Shown here in pieces: positions 1 through 8,960 of a DNA stretch of 32,653 nucleotides. The translations under genes and the position numbers were made by a program. Location of the stretch: the NCBI GenBank assembly GCA_913060565.1, contig CAJXRU010000035.1, positions 1 through 32,653 of the forward strand, read 5' to 3'. The notes beneath the pieces are model-generated. The model saw only the letters and a program-made list of their open reading frames with translations. It was not told where the DNA came from and made no database searches. Source of the stretch: an uncultured Gammaproteobacteria bacterium. GTDB lineage: Bacteria > Pseudomonadota > Gammaproteobacteria > Enterobacterales > Psychrobiaceae. Numbering within the stretch: the stretch's first letter is position 1; every line of letters begins with the position of its first letter.

Positions 1-1338
1 GTTCATATCGTTATTGAGTTTATAATTTGCTGATAAACGTGGCTTCATAAAATCAAAATTTTGCTTATTTTCGCTATCACCTTCAACTTCAATTTGTGAA
101 AACTCGGCGGTCAATCCACCATCAATTGTCAGTTTGTCAGTATATGAATACACAAAACTAGCGAAGACTTCTGCCCGATTTTCAGTTACTTGAATTGTCG
201 CATTAGATAATTCTACTGCTTGGTTATTTTCAATATAGGCTTGTTTAGTATTTAGGTAATTTCGAGCGACTTCAACGCCAAATTCTGGCTTAAACTTGTT
301 ACTACCTGTATAACCGTAGGTGTTTCGAATAATATATTCACTTGCATAGTTATCGCTTTGATACACACTATTATGTGTAGAGACATCTAGCTCAGTCGTT
401 TTTGAAATGCTCTTATTCTTGCGATCTTCGATCTTCCCTAACGCTAAACTATGCCATTTCCAATCATCAAATTTTTGTACCCAATCGACACCGAACTCAC
501 CTGTTCTAAAGCGATTGATTTGATCTAATTCCCACACGTAATCCGGCTCGCCTTCACCTATTGCTCGCAATTTATAATAGTCACGCGATAAATCATTGGT
601 CCATTTATCACTGCCCAATCGACCATTTAGCGTTAGCTTACCTAGATCAAAATTCCGTGAAATCTGTCCATTGGTAAATGAAAAACGGCCTAAATTTTCA
701 CGCTCTTCATACGCAGACTCTTCTAATGCATTATCTTTATCATAATTATTAATGACGGCCTTTCTAAAACCGGGTCCATAACCAATATCAATATCTGCAA
801 CCGCTTCCCATTCACCTAAATTCGTATTGATAGCCGCTTCAATATTCGGTTTTGGATCGCCAAAAGGTGCTCGGCGAAATTTTAGCGCCCAGGTACCAGA
901 TGTTATATCAGTGCGTTTAATAACATTTGCCACAACAGACTGACCTGCGGCATCGCCAGCGCTTACGCCGCCACGAATGATTTCAATGCGCTCGACTTGC
1001 TCTGCTGGAATACGTTGTAATGCACCAACCAAACCACCAGATTTAGAGGTAGGGCGAGCACCATCGATTAAAACGTTACCGGCATTGCCACCAAAACCAC
1101 GAGCATTATCCCCACGGTCAAAGCTAAAACCAGGGAGGCGGTCTATCATGTCGAACGCGTTTTGCGGCTGATATTGACTGAAGAATGAAGCAGGATAATT
1201 AGAATGATTTTGTGCTGACTTTGCCGTTGCTTGAGCAACTTCTTGTGCTAGCGTAGAAAGTGGAAAGGCTAGCGTAAAAACACTCAAACATCCGGTTAAA
1301 AGAATCTTTTTAGATGAAAAAACTGAAGAATTTATCAT
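1..1338 (-). CDS. TonB-dependent outer-membrane receptor, N-terminal part (runs off left edge)
   Basis: An open frame of 446 codons starts at the ATG at 1338-1336 and stays open to base 1, so the C-terminal barrel is missing from the window. Residues 1 to about 31 look like a signal peptide (KKILLTGCLSVF core, cleavage near STLA/QE). Soon afterwards comes a TonB plug domain: QNAFDMIDRLPGF, then RGFGGNAGNVLIDGARP, then IPAEQVERIEIIRGG, the hallmark plug strands. The NVLIDGxRPxSKSGG form resembles, from memory, a receptor subgroup common in Caulobacterales and Sphingomonadales. The visible barrel part ends with PRLSANYKLNND. Such receptors import siderophores, vitamins or glycans using TonB energy; the substrate cannot be told here. 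The start has only a weak Shine-Dalgarno sequence. About 100 bases separate it from the upstream gene, so it may have its own promoter. Confidence 0.93.
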   Translation of the reverse strand, partial: MINSSVFSSKKILLTGCLSVFTLAFPLSTLAQEVAQATAKSAQNHSNYPASFFSQYQPQNAFDMIDRLPGFSFDRGDNARGFGGNAGNVLIDGARPTSKSGGLVGALQRIPAEQVERIEIIRGGVSAGDAAGQSVVANVIKRTDITSGTWALKFRRAPFGDPKPNIEAAINTNLGEWEAVADIDIGYGPGFRKAVINNYDKDNALEESAYEERENLGRFSFTNGQISRNFDLGKLTLNGRLGSDKWTNDLSRDYYKLRAIGEGEPDYVWELDQINRFRTGEFGVDWVQKFDDWKWHSLALGKIEDRKNKSISKTTELDVSTHNSVYQSDNYASEYIIRNTYGYTGSNKFKPEFGVEVARNYLNTKQAYIENNQAVELSNATIQVTENRAEVFASFVYSYTDKLTIDGGLTAEFSQIEVEGDSENKQNFDFMKPRLSANYKLNNDMN

Positions 1339-1439
1339 TATAGTTATTTAATTATGATCACTTAAGAATGTGACTACATTGTAACGTAAATTAATGTTAA
1401 TTCTGCGGTTAAACTGTGTCTAAATATTTCGCTTTAATA

Positions 1440-2486
1440 TTATTTAGATGGCTTACGTTGATTGATACCCACTGAACGACACGGCTCGACTTTATAACTA
1501 TAACCATATGCGGCGCTGTCATCTGGAGTGATGGTTAACATTTCATAATCATTTATTTCAACCACTCTGACGGGTTCTTCAAATTGACAACGGGAAAAAT
1601 TATCGGCTTCAAGTACGTAGATAAAAGAATTGAGACTAACGAGTACAACATTGCGGTAGCTGTAATAAATTGACATTTGTTGCTCTTGATCACCGGTATT
1701 CAACCGAACGCCAAACGCGCTGTCGCCTAATTCACTCGATAGGCTAGCGACTTCACTTGTCTCATCAACAGTTTGTTCAGACGACGCTTCTTTGCCATCA
1801 TCTTGCGCTATTTTAGCTTGCTTTTGTTCCTGCACAACGCCATCCAATACACCATTGAGCTGCTTACTAATATCAACAAAGTTCTTTTCATTTAGTGCTA
1901 TCAACTGCATCAAGAGCACCAAGGATAGTCCCATACGGATCATGGTCGTTAACACTGGAAATTTAGATTGACTAAGAAACTTAACCGCTCGCACACCAAA
2001 GGGTCTAAGCAATAAAATCGCAAAAATGTATACGGGCGATAAAACTTGCAAAAACAATAATGCAAGAAACGTAAATCCAATAATCCATACTGGCAAATAC
2101 ATTAAAATAACTAAGTTATGGGTATATGGAAGGTGCTCTGCTGCGATCCCTGAAACATCATTAACAATTGATGCAGCACTAACCAGCGCGAAATTTGCCA
2201 CTATTGCATAAAAAAACAACAGGCATGACTTTCCTAATAACGAATGCCAGATCCGAGTGAAGCGTGGCCAAAATTCTAATCCTAGCGCAAGCAAGGTAAA
2301 AATACAGACTAAAGGCCAATTAGGCTCAGGAAAACACAGTAAAATTAGCGCCAAGCCATACAGTTTTTGCGGCGTATTTAACTGGCCAATCCCGGACCAT
2401 AAACGATGATGAATAGTTGCTAGCCATCCAATAAGCGACTGAGCAAGAGATTTCGGTTGCTTAAGAAGATTGGCTAAACGCTCCAT
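1440..2486 (-). CDS. Unrecognised inner-membrane protein
   Basis: A 348-residue protein that I do not recognise. Hydrophobic stretches at about residues 43-68, 88-108, 122-160 (probably two helices) and 180-198 suggest four or five membrane segments. A charged, Gln/Glu-rich region follows (about 205-245), then a polar C-terminal domain of about 100 residues rich in beta-type sequence (YYSYRNVVLVSLNSFIYVLE), probably soluble. The start ATG at 2486 has an AGGAAAGGAA ribosome site. It begins 30 bases after the stop of the solute-binding protein gene, so the two are probably co-transcribed. The frame is long and intact with good start signals, so the gene is real, but no function is assigned. Confidence 0.8.
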   Translation of the reverse strand: MERLANLLKQPKSLAQSLIGWLATIHHRLWSGIGQLNTPQKLYGLALILLCFPEPNWPLVCIFTLLALGLEFWPRFTRIWHSLLGKSCLLFFYAIVANFALVSAASIVNDVSGIAAEHLPYTHNLVILMYLPVWIIGFTFLALLFLQVLSPVYIFAILLLRPFGVRAVKFLSQSKFPVLTTMIRMGLSLVLLMQLIALNEKNFVDISKQLNGVLDGVVQEQKQAKIAQDDGKEASSEQTVDETSEVASLSSELGDSAFGVRLNTGDQEQQMSIYYSYRNVVLVSLNSFIYVLEADNFSRCQFEEPVRVVEINDYEMLTITPDDSAAYGYSYKVEPCRSVGINQRKPSK

Positions 2487-2516
2487 GAATTATTTTTCCT
2501 TTCCTAATGATGAGAA

Positions 2517-3329
2517 CTACTTTATACAATGCTCGTCAAATGTCTTGTTATGACGACGATATATCTGACGAATCGTATCGTTATTCGTTAATGTATCAAG
2601 TGATTGACTAAGTTTAACTGCGAGCTGAGTCTGTTGGGCCAACTTGCTGTGCTTAGACACTAAAATATACATTGCAAGGCTATTAGTATTAGACAACGGA
2701 AAGTTGATAAACTGGTGTTTTAAATCTAGCTTGTTTACCGCTGATTGAAATGCATCAGTACTGGCTACAACCGCGTCAAACCGTCCTTTATCTAACATCT
2801 TAGCTAACACGCTATAACTAGCAACGTCAGTTTTTGATACTTGATGTTCGGTAAAAACATCGGTTAACCTCTGCCCCCAGTTCGCGCCGCGTAACATACC
2901 AATACGTTTTGGGCTAAAAGACGCTGGTAAACCTGATATTTGTTGATTTTTTGTCACGGGAACAAATAAGTTTGCACATACCCAGCCAATTGGCAGCGCT
3001 AGATAATCGGCATATACTTCACGCTCTTGACGCTTAAACAACCCAATGACAGCATCAAGGCGACCGACTTCTAATGATTTGAGTAAGCGCTTTATCGGCA
3101 TTGGCTGAAGTTTGACATCAAAATTAACTTCAGACGCAGTTGCTCGCATGATATCTGGCAGTGCACCAACATACTTTCCTTCGTCCACTCTTTTAATCGA
3201 ACTCATAAAACCAACATTCACTATTTGTTTCTTAGTGCCTGCTATTGGTTCAGATTGCAAAGTATTAGAGAAAATAACACTGACGATAGCTAGCACGCTA
3301 TATGTAAATAAACGATTATATTTTTCCAT
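2517..3329 (-). CDS. Periplasmic family-3 solute-binding-like protein
   Basis: A 270-residue protein with a signal peptide (hydrophobic YSVLAIVSVIF, cleavage near residue 26). The fold pattern is that of bacterial extracellular solute-binding proteins family 3: VNVGFMSS at the first strand, GALPDIMRATASE helix, LEVGRLDAVIGLFKRQERE, RIGMLRGANW, and MLDKGRFDAVVASTDAF. These proteins bind amino acids or related small solutes in the periplasm, but stand-alone versions without ABC permease genes, as here, can also act as sensors. No transporter permease or ATPase is adjacent; the next gene is an unrecognised membrane protein that may be its partner (inference). The ATG at 3329 is preceded by AAGGGG at good spacing. 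Confidence 0.85.
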   Translation of the reverse strand: MEKYNRLFTYSVLAIVSVIFSNTLQSEPIAGTKKQIVNVGFMSSIKRVDEGKYVGALPDIMRATASEVNFDVKLQPMPIKRLLKSLEVGRLDAVIGLFKRQEREVYADYLALPIGWVCANLFVPVTKNQQISGLPASFSPKRIGMLRGANWGQRLTDVFTEHQVSKTDVASYSVLAKMLDKGRFDAVVASTDAFQSAVNKLDLKHQFINFPLSNTNSLAMYILVSKHSKLAQQTQLAVKLSQSLDTLTNNDTIRQIYRRHNKTFDEHCIK

Positions 3330-3533
3330 GCGGCCCCTTAAATAAACAGCCTAACAACCTTTTTCTAGTGCGTAATTTTGCAAGACAGGCTTCCAATGCC
3401 TAACTGCCAACATAATACTAAGAAAAATGGCTTACTACTAATGGACAAAGATTATCAAACTCCACAGGCCTGAGGCAACTTAAGTTTGTGATTTTTCAGG
3501 CGCAATTAATTAGGGCCTGTTGATCTTTGTGGC

Positions 3534-4877
3534 CTAACTATTTTCTTCAGCTTTTTTACTGATAGGCAAAGATATGGCCACTTGCAACCCACTAATCTGA
3601 CCGTCTTGGTATAAATTACTGATGGTCAGTTTACCTGCATGAGCTATCACAATATCATTACACAGCGCTAGCCCTAAGCCACTTCCTTGATGTTTTGTCG
3701 TATAGAAAGGTAATAACGCCTGTTGTAATTGTTGCTCCGACATACCTTGCCCGCCATCGGTTACTATTAAGAGAACGCAATCGTGATTTTGCCTTAAATT
3801 AACCTCAACACCTTCAAGTGTTGAGCCGGATTCAGCAGCATTTTTTATTAAATTGAGAAGCGCTTGCTCTAATTGCGCTTTATCGCCATTAACAACAATA
3901 GTGCCGGTGGAGATACTCCCTCGAACACGCATTAACCCAGCAACGCTCATCACCAATTCATTCAGATTAATCGACTGCATTTTAGGTGCCGGTAGTCGCG
4001 CGTAAGTCGCGTATTGTGTTAAAAACACATGCAAACTTTCTATTCGGTCACTGATGGTATCTAACACATTAGGTAACATGGATAAGTGTTCTGGAGCATC
4101 GATTATCTTTTTAGCTGAACTTGTTAAGGACTTTAGCGGCGCTAACGAATTATTAAGTTCATGACTAATTAAACGGATAGCATTTTTCCAAATATCACTC
4201 TCTTTACGGGAAATATCCTTGGTTAAGTTTTTATATAAGAATAATTGATGAGACTGATTATTAAGGGTTAAATGATGACAGGTTAAACTATAGCTAATTT
4301 TCTCATTCGCTAACATTTCACTAAACAATCCACTGCGTTTTTCTCGAGTCGCTTGTTGCAACGCTGTAGGCATACCGTCAATAAGTTGTGTTAACAACTC
4401 GCCATCTAATCGCTGATGATAATCGAGTAAATTTTTTGCAGCGGTATTACTAAGCATTATCCGATTTCGATTATCGGTTAGCATAATAGCAACAGGCGTT
4501 TCTTGAATGACTCTATTTAATAGCTGCTCTCGCTGGAACAGCGTTAAGCGCTGTTCACGCAGTACTTGCGAGAGTTCATTAAAGGTGTCAAGCAATTGAC
4601 CTAACTCATCATATTGCTTGTTATGAATGGTAATACTAAAGTCATTATTTTTAAAACTACGTACCCCCACATCCATCGCATCCATTAACTCCTGCAGAGG
4701 GATCAAACTATGTTTGATCAACATAGCCGTGATTGTGATAGCGAAGAATGTAACTACCGCGATAAACAGACTTGTGGCGTTATAGCTCATCAGTAAATAG
4801 ACCAACAAACCATAGCTACAAATAATTAACGACATATAGCCAAGTAAGCGACGAAATAAACTACGGGGAGAATTCAT
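3534..4877 (-). CDS. Sensor histidine kinase, NtrY-like, short-loop membrane sensor
   Basis: A histidine kinase of 447 residues from the ATG at 4877; a TTG one codon earlier is also possible. Two N-terminal membrane helices (about 11-29 and 34-52) are joined by only a few residues, so there is almost no periplasmic sensor. A HAMP-like linker (about 55-108) and a PAS domain (about 120-225, TPVAIMLTDNRNRI) follow. The H-box reads LISHELNNSLAPL, the N-box NLIKNAAES, the G1 box DGGQGM and the G2 region GSGLGLALC, so the catalytic parts are intact. It starts within 6 bases of the stop of the NtrC-type regulator gene, a clear two-component pair. It closes a unit that begins with ABC exporter genes, suggesting that it senses membrane or exporter state (inference). 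Confidence 0.93.
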   Translation of the reverse strand: MNSPRSLFRRLLGYMSLIICSYGLLVYLLMSYNATSLFIAVVTFFAITITAMLIKHSLIPLQELMDAMDVGVRSFKNNDFSITIHNKQYDELGQLLDTFNELSQVLREQRLTLFQREQLLNRVIQETPVAIMLTDNRNRIMLSNTAAKNLLDYHQRLDGELLTQLIDGMPTALQQATREKRSGLFSEMLANEKISYSLTCHHLTLNNQSHQLFLYKNLTKDISRKESDIWKNAIRLISHELNNSLAPLKSLTSSAKKIIDAPEHLSMLPNVLDTISDRIESLHVFLTQYATYARLPAPKMQSINLNELVMSVAGLMRVRGSISTGTIVVNGDKAQLEQALLNLIKNAAESGSTLEGVEVNLRQNHDCVLLIVTDGGQGMSEQQLQQALLPFYTTKHQGSGLGLALCNDIVIAHAGKLTISNLYQDGQISGLQVAISLPISKKAEENS

Positions 4878-4882
4878 CAATC

Positions 4883-6223
4883 TCAGCTCTCTATGTCAAA
4901 CTTTTTCATGCGGCGATACAACGCAGATCGGCTCAAACCAAGCTGTTTAGCAGCTGCTGAAACAACGCCGTTATGTTTAGCTAATGCATTGTTAATCATC
5001 TCAACATCCGGTTCTTCAAATCCTTTATTCACAACGCTTTCAACAATTTTTACATCAATATCTGACGCATCTATTGTCGAATCATTACAAATCAACATGG
5101 CGCGTTTGATTATATTTTGAAGCTCCCGTACATTGCCTGGCCAATGATATTGATTCAGCTTATCAGCTGCTGGCATGGTTAACTTATAAGGGGATTGCAA
5201 AAAGAAGTTTGCAAGCGGGATAATATCGTCTTGGCGTTGGTTAAGCGCCATTAAACTCAATTCAATAACGTTTAAGCGATAAAATAAATCTTCCCGAAAT
5301 TCACCGTCTAAAATAGCTTGCGCAAGATCAGTATTGGTCGCACTAACGACTCTAACATTAACAGTAATAGTTTCGCTGCCACCTATACGCTCTAATTCGC
5401 CAGTTTCGAGTACTCGCAGTAACTTTGCCTGCCCATCCAAGGATAAATTGCCAATTTCATCCAGAAACAGCGTTCCGTTGTTGGCACGCTCGAATCGACC
5501 AATTCTCGTCTTTGTAGCGCCAGTAAACGCCCCTGCTTCGGCGCCAAAAAGCTCTGCTTCCATTAAATCTTTTGGCAGTGCGCCAACATTGACTTTGACA
5601 AACGGTCCTTGAGAAACTGAGGAATTTTTTTGAATTATCTGGGCAATTTTTTCTTTACCTGCTCCGTTGGGACCCGTGATTAATACGGGAACATCAGCGT
5701 GTGCCACCTTGGTGGTTAATTCAAGTAACGACAACATTTCATCACTTTGAAATTGTAAGTCGCAAAGATCAAATTTAGCCGTCAGCGCATTAATGCGATG
5801 CTGGCGTTTTGTCGCAATATTACGATGTGCATAAGTTAACTCACCCAATTCTACCAAGTTGTTAATCGCATTGAGCATTTTATCGTCATCCCAAGGTTTT
5901 GCTAAATAATCAGCAAAACCACAGCGCACAAGATCCACCGCCGTTTCAAGATGTGTCCACGCTGTAATGACAATAATTGGGATATCGCTAGCAATCTCTC
6001 TTATCTGATGAAATAGCGCAATGCCTTCATCGCCCGAAGTCATATCACTGGTAAAGTTCATATCTTGAATAACAAGATCAAAGGATTGTTGAGAAAGCTT
6101 AGCAAGCCCTTGCGCTGGGGATAACACTGCAGTGCATTTAATATTGGCCAACGTACATAACACACTCAGTGCCGTACCAATATCTGGATTATCGTCGATA
6201 ACTAAAATCGATTTACTGTTCAA
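4883..6223 (-). CDS. NtrC-family sigma54-dependent response regulator
   Basis: A 446-residue response regulator. The receiver domain (1-120) has acidic D10 and D11, phospho-acceptor D54, T87 and K109. The AAA+ domain follows with Walker A GPNGAGKE, the sigma54-contacting GAFTGA motif, Walker B GTLFLDEIG and FREDLFYRLNV near the arginine finger. A C-terminal Fis-type helix-turn-helix (AAAKQLGLSRSALYRRMKKF) binds DNA. It should activate a sigma54 promoter when phosphorylated by the kinase encoded just downstream. The start is a TTG at 6223, supported by AAGGAG at 6235-6230 with a six-base spacer and by the receiver beginning at once. A 138-base gap containing an inverted repeat separates it from the ABC permease gene. 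Confidence 0.95.
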   Translation of the reverse strand: MNSKSILVIDDNPDIGTALSVLCTLANIKCTAVLSPAQGLAKLSQQSFDLVIQDMNFTSDMTSGDEGIALFHQIREIASDIPIIVITAWTHLETAVDLVRCGFADYLAKPWDDDKMLNAINNLVELGELTYAHRNIATKRQHRINALTAKFDLCDLQFQSDEMLSLLELTTKVAHADVPVLITGPNGAGKEKIAQIIQKNSSVSQGPFVKVNVGALPKDLMEAELFGAEAGAFTGATKTRIGRFERANNGTLFLDEIGNLSLDGQAKLLRVLETGELERIGGSETITVNVRVVSATNTDLAQAILDGEFREDLFYRLNVIELSLMALNQRQDDIIPLANFFLQSPYKLTMPAADKLNQYHWPGNVRELQNIIKRAMLICNDSTIDASDIDVKIVESVVNKGFEEPDVEMINNALAKHNGVVSAAAKQLGLSRSALYRRMKKFDIES

Positions 6224-6296
6224 CTACTTCTCCTTTCGCATTAGCGATTGCTATTGTCGATCTAAAAACCGAGATAACATTGATGTTCACGTTATC

Positions 6297-6340
6297 TATA
6301 CCCAAGCCTGACACCTGTAATTTCAAGCGGCTTGAGTATA
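6297..6340. repeat. Intergenic inverted repeat between exporter and two-component genes
   Basis: The arms TATACCCAAGCC (6297-6308) and GGCTTGAGTATA (6329-6340) are complementary at 11 of 12 positions with 20 bases between them. As RNA it would form a stem-loop between the permease and regulator genes. No T-run follows on either strand, so it is not a standard intrinsic terminator. The terminal TATACnCAAG form resembles, from memory, small intergenic repeats seen in Alteromonadales genomes, but no second copy was noticed in this window. Confidence 0.5.
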
Positions 6341-6361
6341 AGTTATTGATATATTTTACGG

Positions 6362-7576
6362 TTATGAACTGCGAGTTACAATGGCCGGTGATACTTGAGC
6401 AGCTCTGCGTGCTGGCAACCATACCGCACAAATATTAATAAGCCACACAAAGCACAAACAACCAATAAGCACATCAAATTGTAAAAATGAATCACCAATA
6501 TTTTGAGCCATAATGTAGGCAAATGTCATTGTTAAACCAAACCCACCCGCTAATCCTATTAACGTTAAAATAGAGTTTTCGACAATAAAATATCGCACCA
6601 CTGACCACTTTGTCCCGCCTAACGCACGGCGAATACCAATTTGTTTACGGCGTTGAGTAATAAGAAATGAAACTAATCCAGCGATACCAAAACTCGCAAT
6701 TAACACTAACACTACACTCACCACCAGCAAGATTGCTCCTTGACTTCCACGCCCATCATACATACGTTTTTGAGTCCGCTTTAAGCGCTCGATGCCGTAA
6801 ATATAACGCCCAGGAATTTTGTAAAGTGCTTCTTGAATTGGGTCAAACAAGCGCGGGCCAGCACCTTTCTCAACACTTATTAAGTAATTAGGATTAGCAT
6901 TGTGCGCCCAAGTTACCGTTGGTCTTAAAACACTATGATATGACTTGCCACGACCATTTAATCGCTCACCATTCATAAAATTAGAGTAAACACCGATAAT
7001 TTGAGCTGGATTATTATCCTTACTCAAATACAGTGTTTTACCCAATGCACTTTTTTCACCAAACAGCTCAGTTGCCATATCTTCACTAATCATAACGACC
7101 GATGGCGAGTTGACTTCATTATCTTGTCCACGAACAACTTCATTGGCCTGATAAAATCGACCTGCAATAAGTGTTAATCCTAAAACAGCTGGACCATTTT
7201 CGTCCATATCAAAAAAGTTAGTGTTATAGCCTTGGGCTTCTTCACCACTGTCTAAATACACTCTTGAAGGACGCCCAGCATCAAAAGGAATTTCTTTATT
7301 CGGGGTCACGTCTAGCACGCCTGGGATCTTCTTAATTCGATTAACATCATTGATAATGGCTTGTTCTAAATTAACGGATGGATCAAAAAACTGAGTGCGT
7401 ACCGAGACAATATTATCGTGATCTAAACCAGATGGCATATTCCACTGTGATAGCGTTTGATTGGTGATTGAAACAGCCAACGTTAACACCGTAACAGTTA
7501 ACATCACTTGCAGTGAAATCACCATCGATAGAAACTTATTGTGTTTCATGCTCAATAAAATAGGTCTAATTTCCAT
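6362..7576 (-). CDS. ABC transporter permease, MacB/FtsX type (second permease)
   Basis: A 404-residue permease with the MacB/FtsX plan: one N-terminal helix (about 15-37), a large periplasmic MacB_PCD-like domain (about 40-270), then three C-terminal helices (ILLVVSVVLVLIASFGIAGLVSF and two more). The cytoplasmic coupling signature QRRKQIGIRRALGGTK lies between helices two and three. Unlike MacB it has no fused ATPase; the ATPase is encoded two genes upstream. The ATG at 7576 has a GAGGAGA ribosome site. It lies 13 bases after the other permease gene, so the two probably form a heterodimer in a mechanotransmission-type exporter with the adaptor and ATPase. Confidence 0.93.
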   Translation of the reverse strand: MEIRPILLSMKHNKFLSMVISLQVMLTVTVLTLAVSITNQTLSQWNMPSGLDHDNIVSVRTQFFDPSVNLEQAIINDVNRIKKIPGVLDVTPNKEIPFDAGRPSRVYLDSGEEAQGYNTNFFDMDENGPAVLGLTLIAGRFYQANEVVRGQDNEVNSPSVVMISEDMATELFGEKSALGKTLYLSKDNNPAQIIGVYSNFMNGERLNGRGKSYHSVLRPTVTWAHNANPNYLISVEKGAGPRLFDPIQEALYKIPGRYIYGIERLKRTQKRMYDGRGSQGAILLVVSVVLVLIASFGIAGLVSFLITQRRKQIGIRRALGGTKWSVVRYFIVENSILTLIGLAGGFGLTMTFAYIMAQNIGDSFLQFDVLIGCLCFVWLINICAVWLPARRAAQVSPAIVTRSS

Positions 7577-7589
7577 TTTATTCTCTCCT

Positions 7590-8951
7590 CTATTGTGATT
7601 TTAATTGGCTGGCAGGCGCAATATTTACGATACGCCAAATTGGATATAGCCCGACAATGACGGTACTTATCACTGAAATGACAACGGCTTTAGAAATCAT
7701 CCACAAATCCAATGAGAATGCATGTCGTAAATTATCAATCGTGACTGAATAATCAGATTGATACACCATCACTCGCATCATGCCTTGTAGCCCCAAATAA
7801 GCAAGTGCACAACCAACAATGCCTCCCATCACACCAATGACAATGATTTCTAACAAATATTGATTCATTAACATTGCTTTATTGGCCCCTAATGCCCTTC
7901 TTAAGCTCACTTCACTTGTTTTTCGCATAAATTTAGCCAATAAAATACCGATGGCATTGAGCAAGCAAACAATAAAAAACAGTGGTGCGATAAAGCTCAA
8001 TGGGTCATTACCGCTGCGAAGCTCATTCGCTAACGTCACCATGGTGTGCAGTGAAGTCACAAAATTATTCATTTCGCGCGGGAAACGGCCCAACTCTTTT
8101 TGTGAGTTAACATAATTAACTAGGTATGTTTCATAATCCTCCGCACGGGATTCATCATCTATTTGCGCCCATAACCGCACAAAATTACACTCGGAATTAA
8201 TCAGCCCTTGAATATCATTAGTACGCCAAAAACCACGTTTATCGCGATTTTCAGGCAAACAATCTAATCGTTCATTACGCATAATATTATTCTTAATCGC
8301 AAACGAATCTGAGATAAACGCCGTATCATGTCGCGATGTTGAATAACTTTCATCGTAGAATCGACGTTTTATATCCCATGTGTCTAACACCCCAACAACC
8401 GTCACTGCATGCTCATTGATACGAAGTTGTTTACCAACACTGTTTTCTCCGCCAAAGAGCAATTCATTACTTTCTTTGGTTAAAACGATAACCGGAGCGC
8501 CATCAATATCGCTTTGTGCATCCCAAGGTGCACCGTATAAAAAAGGCACATCAAACATCGAGAAAAATGAGCTATTGGTTACCGTGGTCGCGGAACGAAA
8601 TGGTCTCACCTCTTGCGATAGTGAATTTAGAATAATGTCACTTTTCCACACCGTTGTGTGCGCTGTTGCCGGAGACTGACCTTGCATCAAGTTAGTAGCG
8701 TCGCGATGCGTCAGATAAATCATAAACGGCTGACGCACAATAGGATCTGCGCCTAACTCACGATTATCTGCCTGAATAAAATAAATATCATTGGCTTTGT
8801 GTGCCAATGGCATTTTCTGATTGTGATACGCCATCGTCTGAACCGTGATTAATAGCCCAATACCGATACCTATTGCCATAACCATTAGAATGGTTAGATA
8901 CTTTCGCTGCCTAATACTACGCAGCGCTAATTGGAAATTATATGCAAACAT
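7590..8951 (-). CDS. ABC transporter permease, MacB/FtsX type (first permease)
   Basis: A 453-residue permease with a first membrane helix at about 18-38 (TILMVMAIGIGIGLLITVQT), a large periplasmic domain to about residue 325, and three C-terminal helices. The FtsX-family coupling motif is present as KTSEVSLRRALGANKAML. The periplasmic domain is somewhat longer than in the partner permease and contains two cysteines (ERLDCLPEN and NSECNFV) that could form a disulfide (inference). Its ATG at 8951 follows AGGAG and lies 9 bases after the ATPase stop. It appears to be the heterodimer partner of the following permease. The exported substrate cannot be deduced; relatives act on macrolides, peptides or lipoproteins. 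Confidence 0.93.
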   Translation of the reverse strand: MFAYNFQLALRSIRQRKYLTILMVMAIGIGIGLLITVQTMAYHNQKMPLAHKANDIYFIQADNRELGADPIVRQPFMIYLTHRDATNLMQGQSPATAHTTVWKSDIILNSLSQEVRPFRSATTVTNSSFFSMFDVPFLYGAPWDAQSDIDGAPVIVLTKESNELLFGGENSVGKQLRINEHAVTVVGVLDTWDIKRRFYDESYSTSRHDTAFISDSFAIKNNIMRNERLDCLPENRDKRGFWRTNDIQGLINSECNFVRLWAQIDDESRAEDYETYLVNYVNSQKELGRFPREMNNFVTSLHTMVTLANELRSGNDPLSFIAPLFFIVCLLNAIGILLAKFMRKTSEVSLRRALGANKAMLMNQYLLEIIVIGVMGGIVGCALAYLGLQGMMRVMVYQSDYSVTIDNLRHAFSLDLWMISKAVVISVISTVIVGLYPIWRIVNIAPASQLKSQ

Positions 8952-8960
8952 AATAAGCTC

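Noticed and set aside
3430-3533. CAGGC...GCCTG hairpin near the end of the kinase gene as a terminator
   Set aside because: The five-pair stem has a long loop and is followed by A-rich rather than T-rich sequence on the transcript strand.
6213-6431. A 72-codon minus-strand frame between the regulator and permease genes
   Set aside because: It overlaps the ends of both real genes in another frame, shows no ribosome site or recognisable domain, and covers the inverted repeat.
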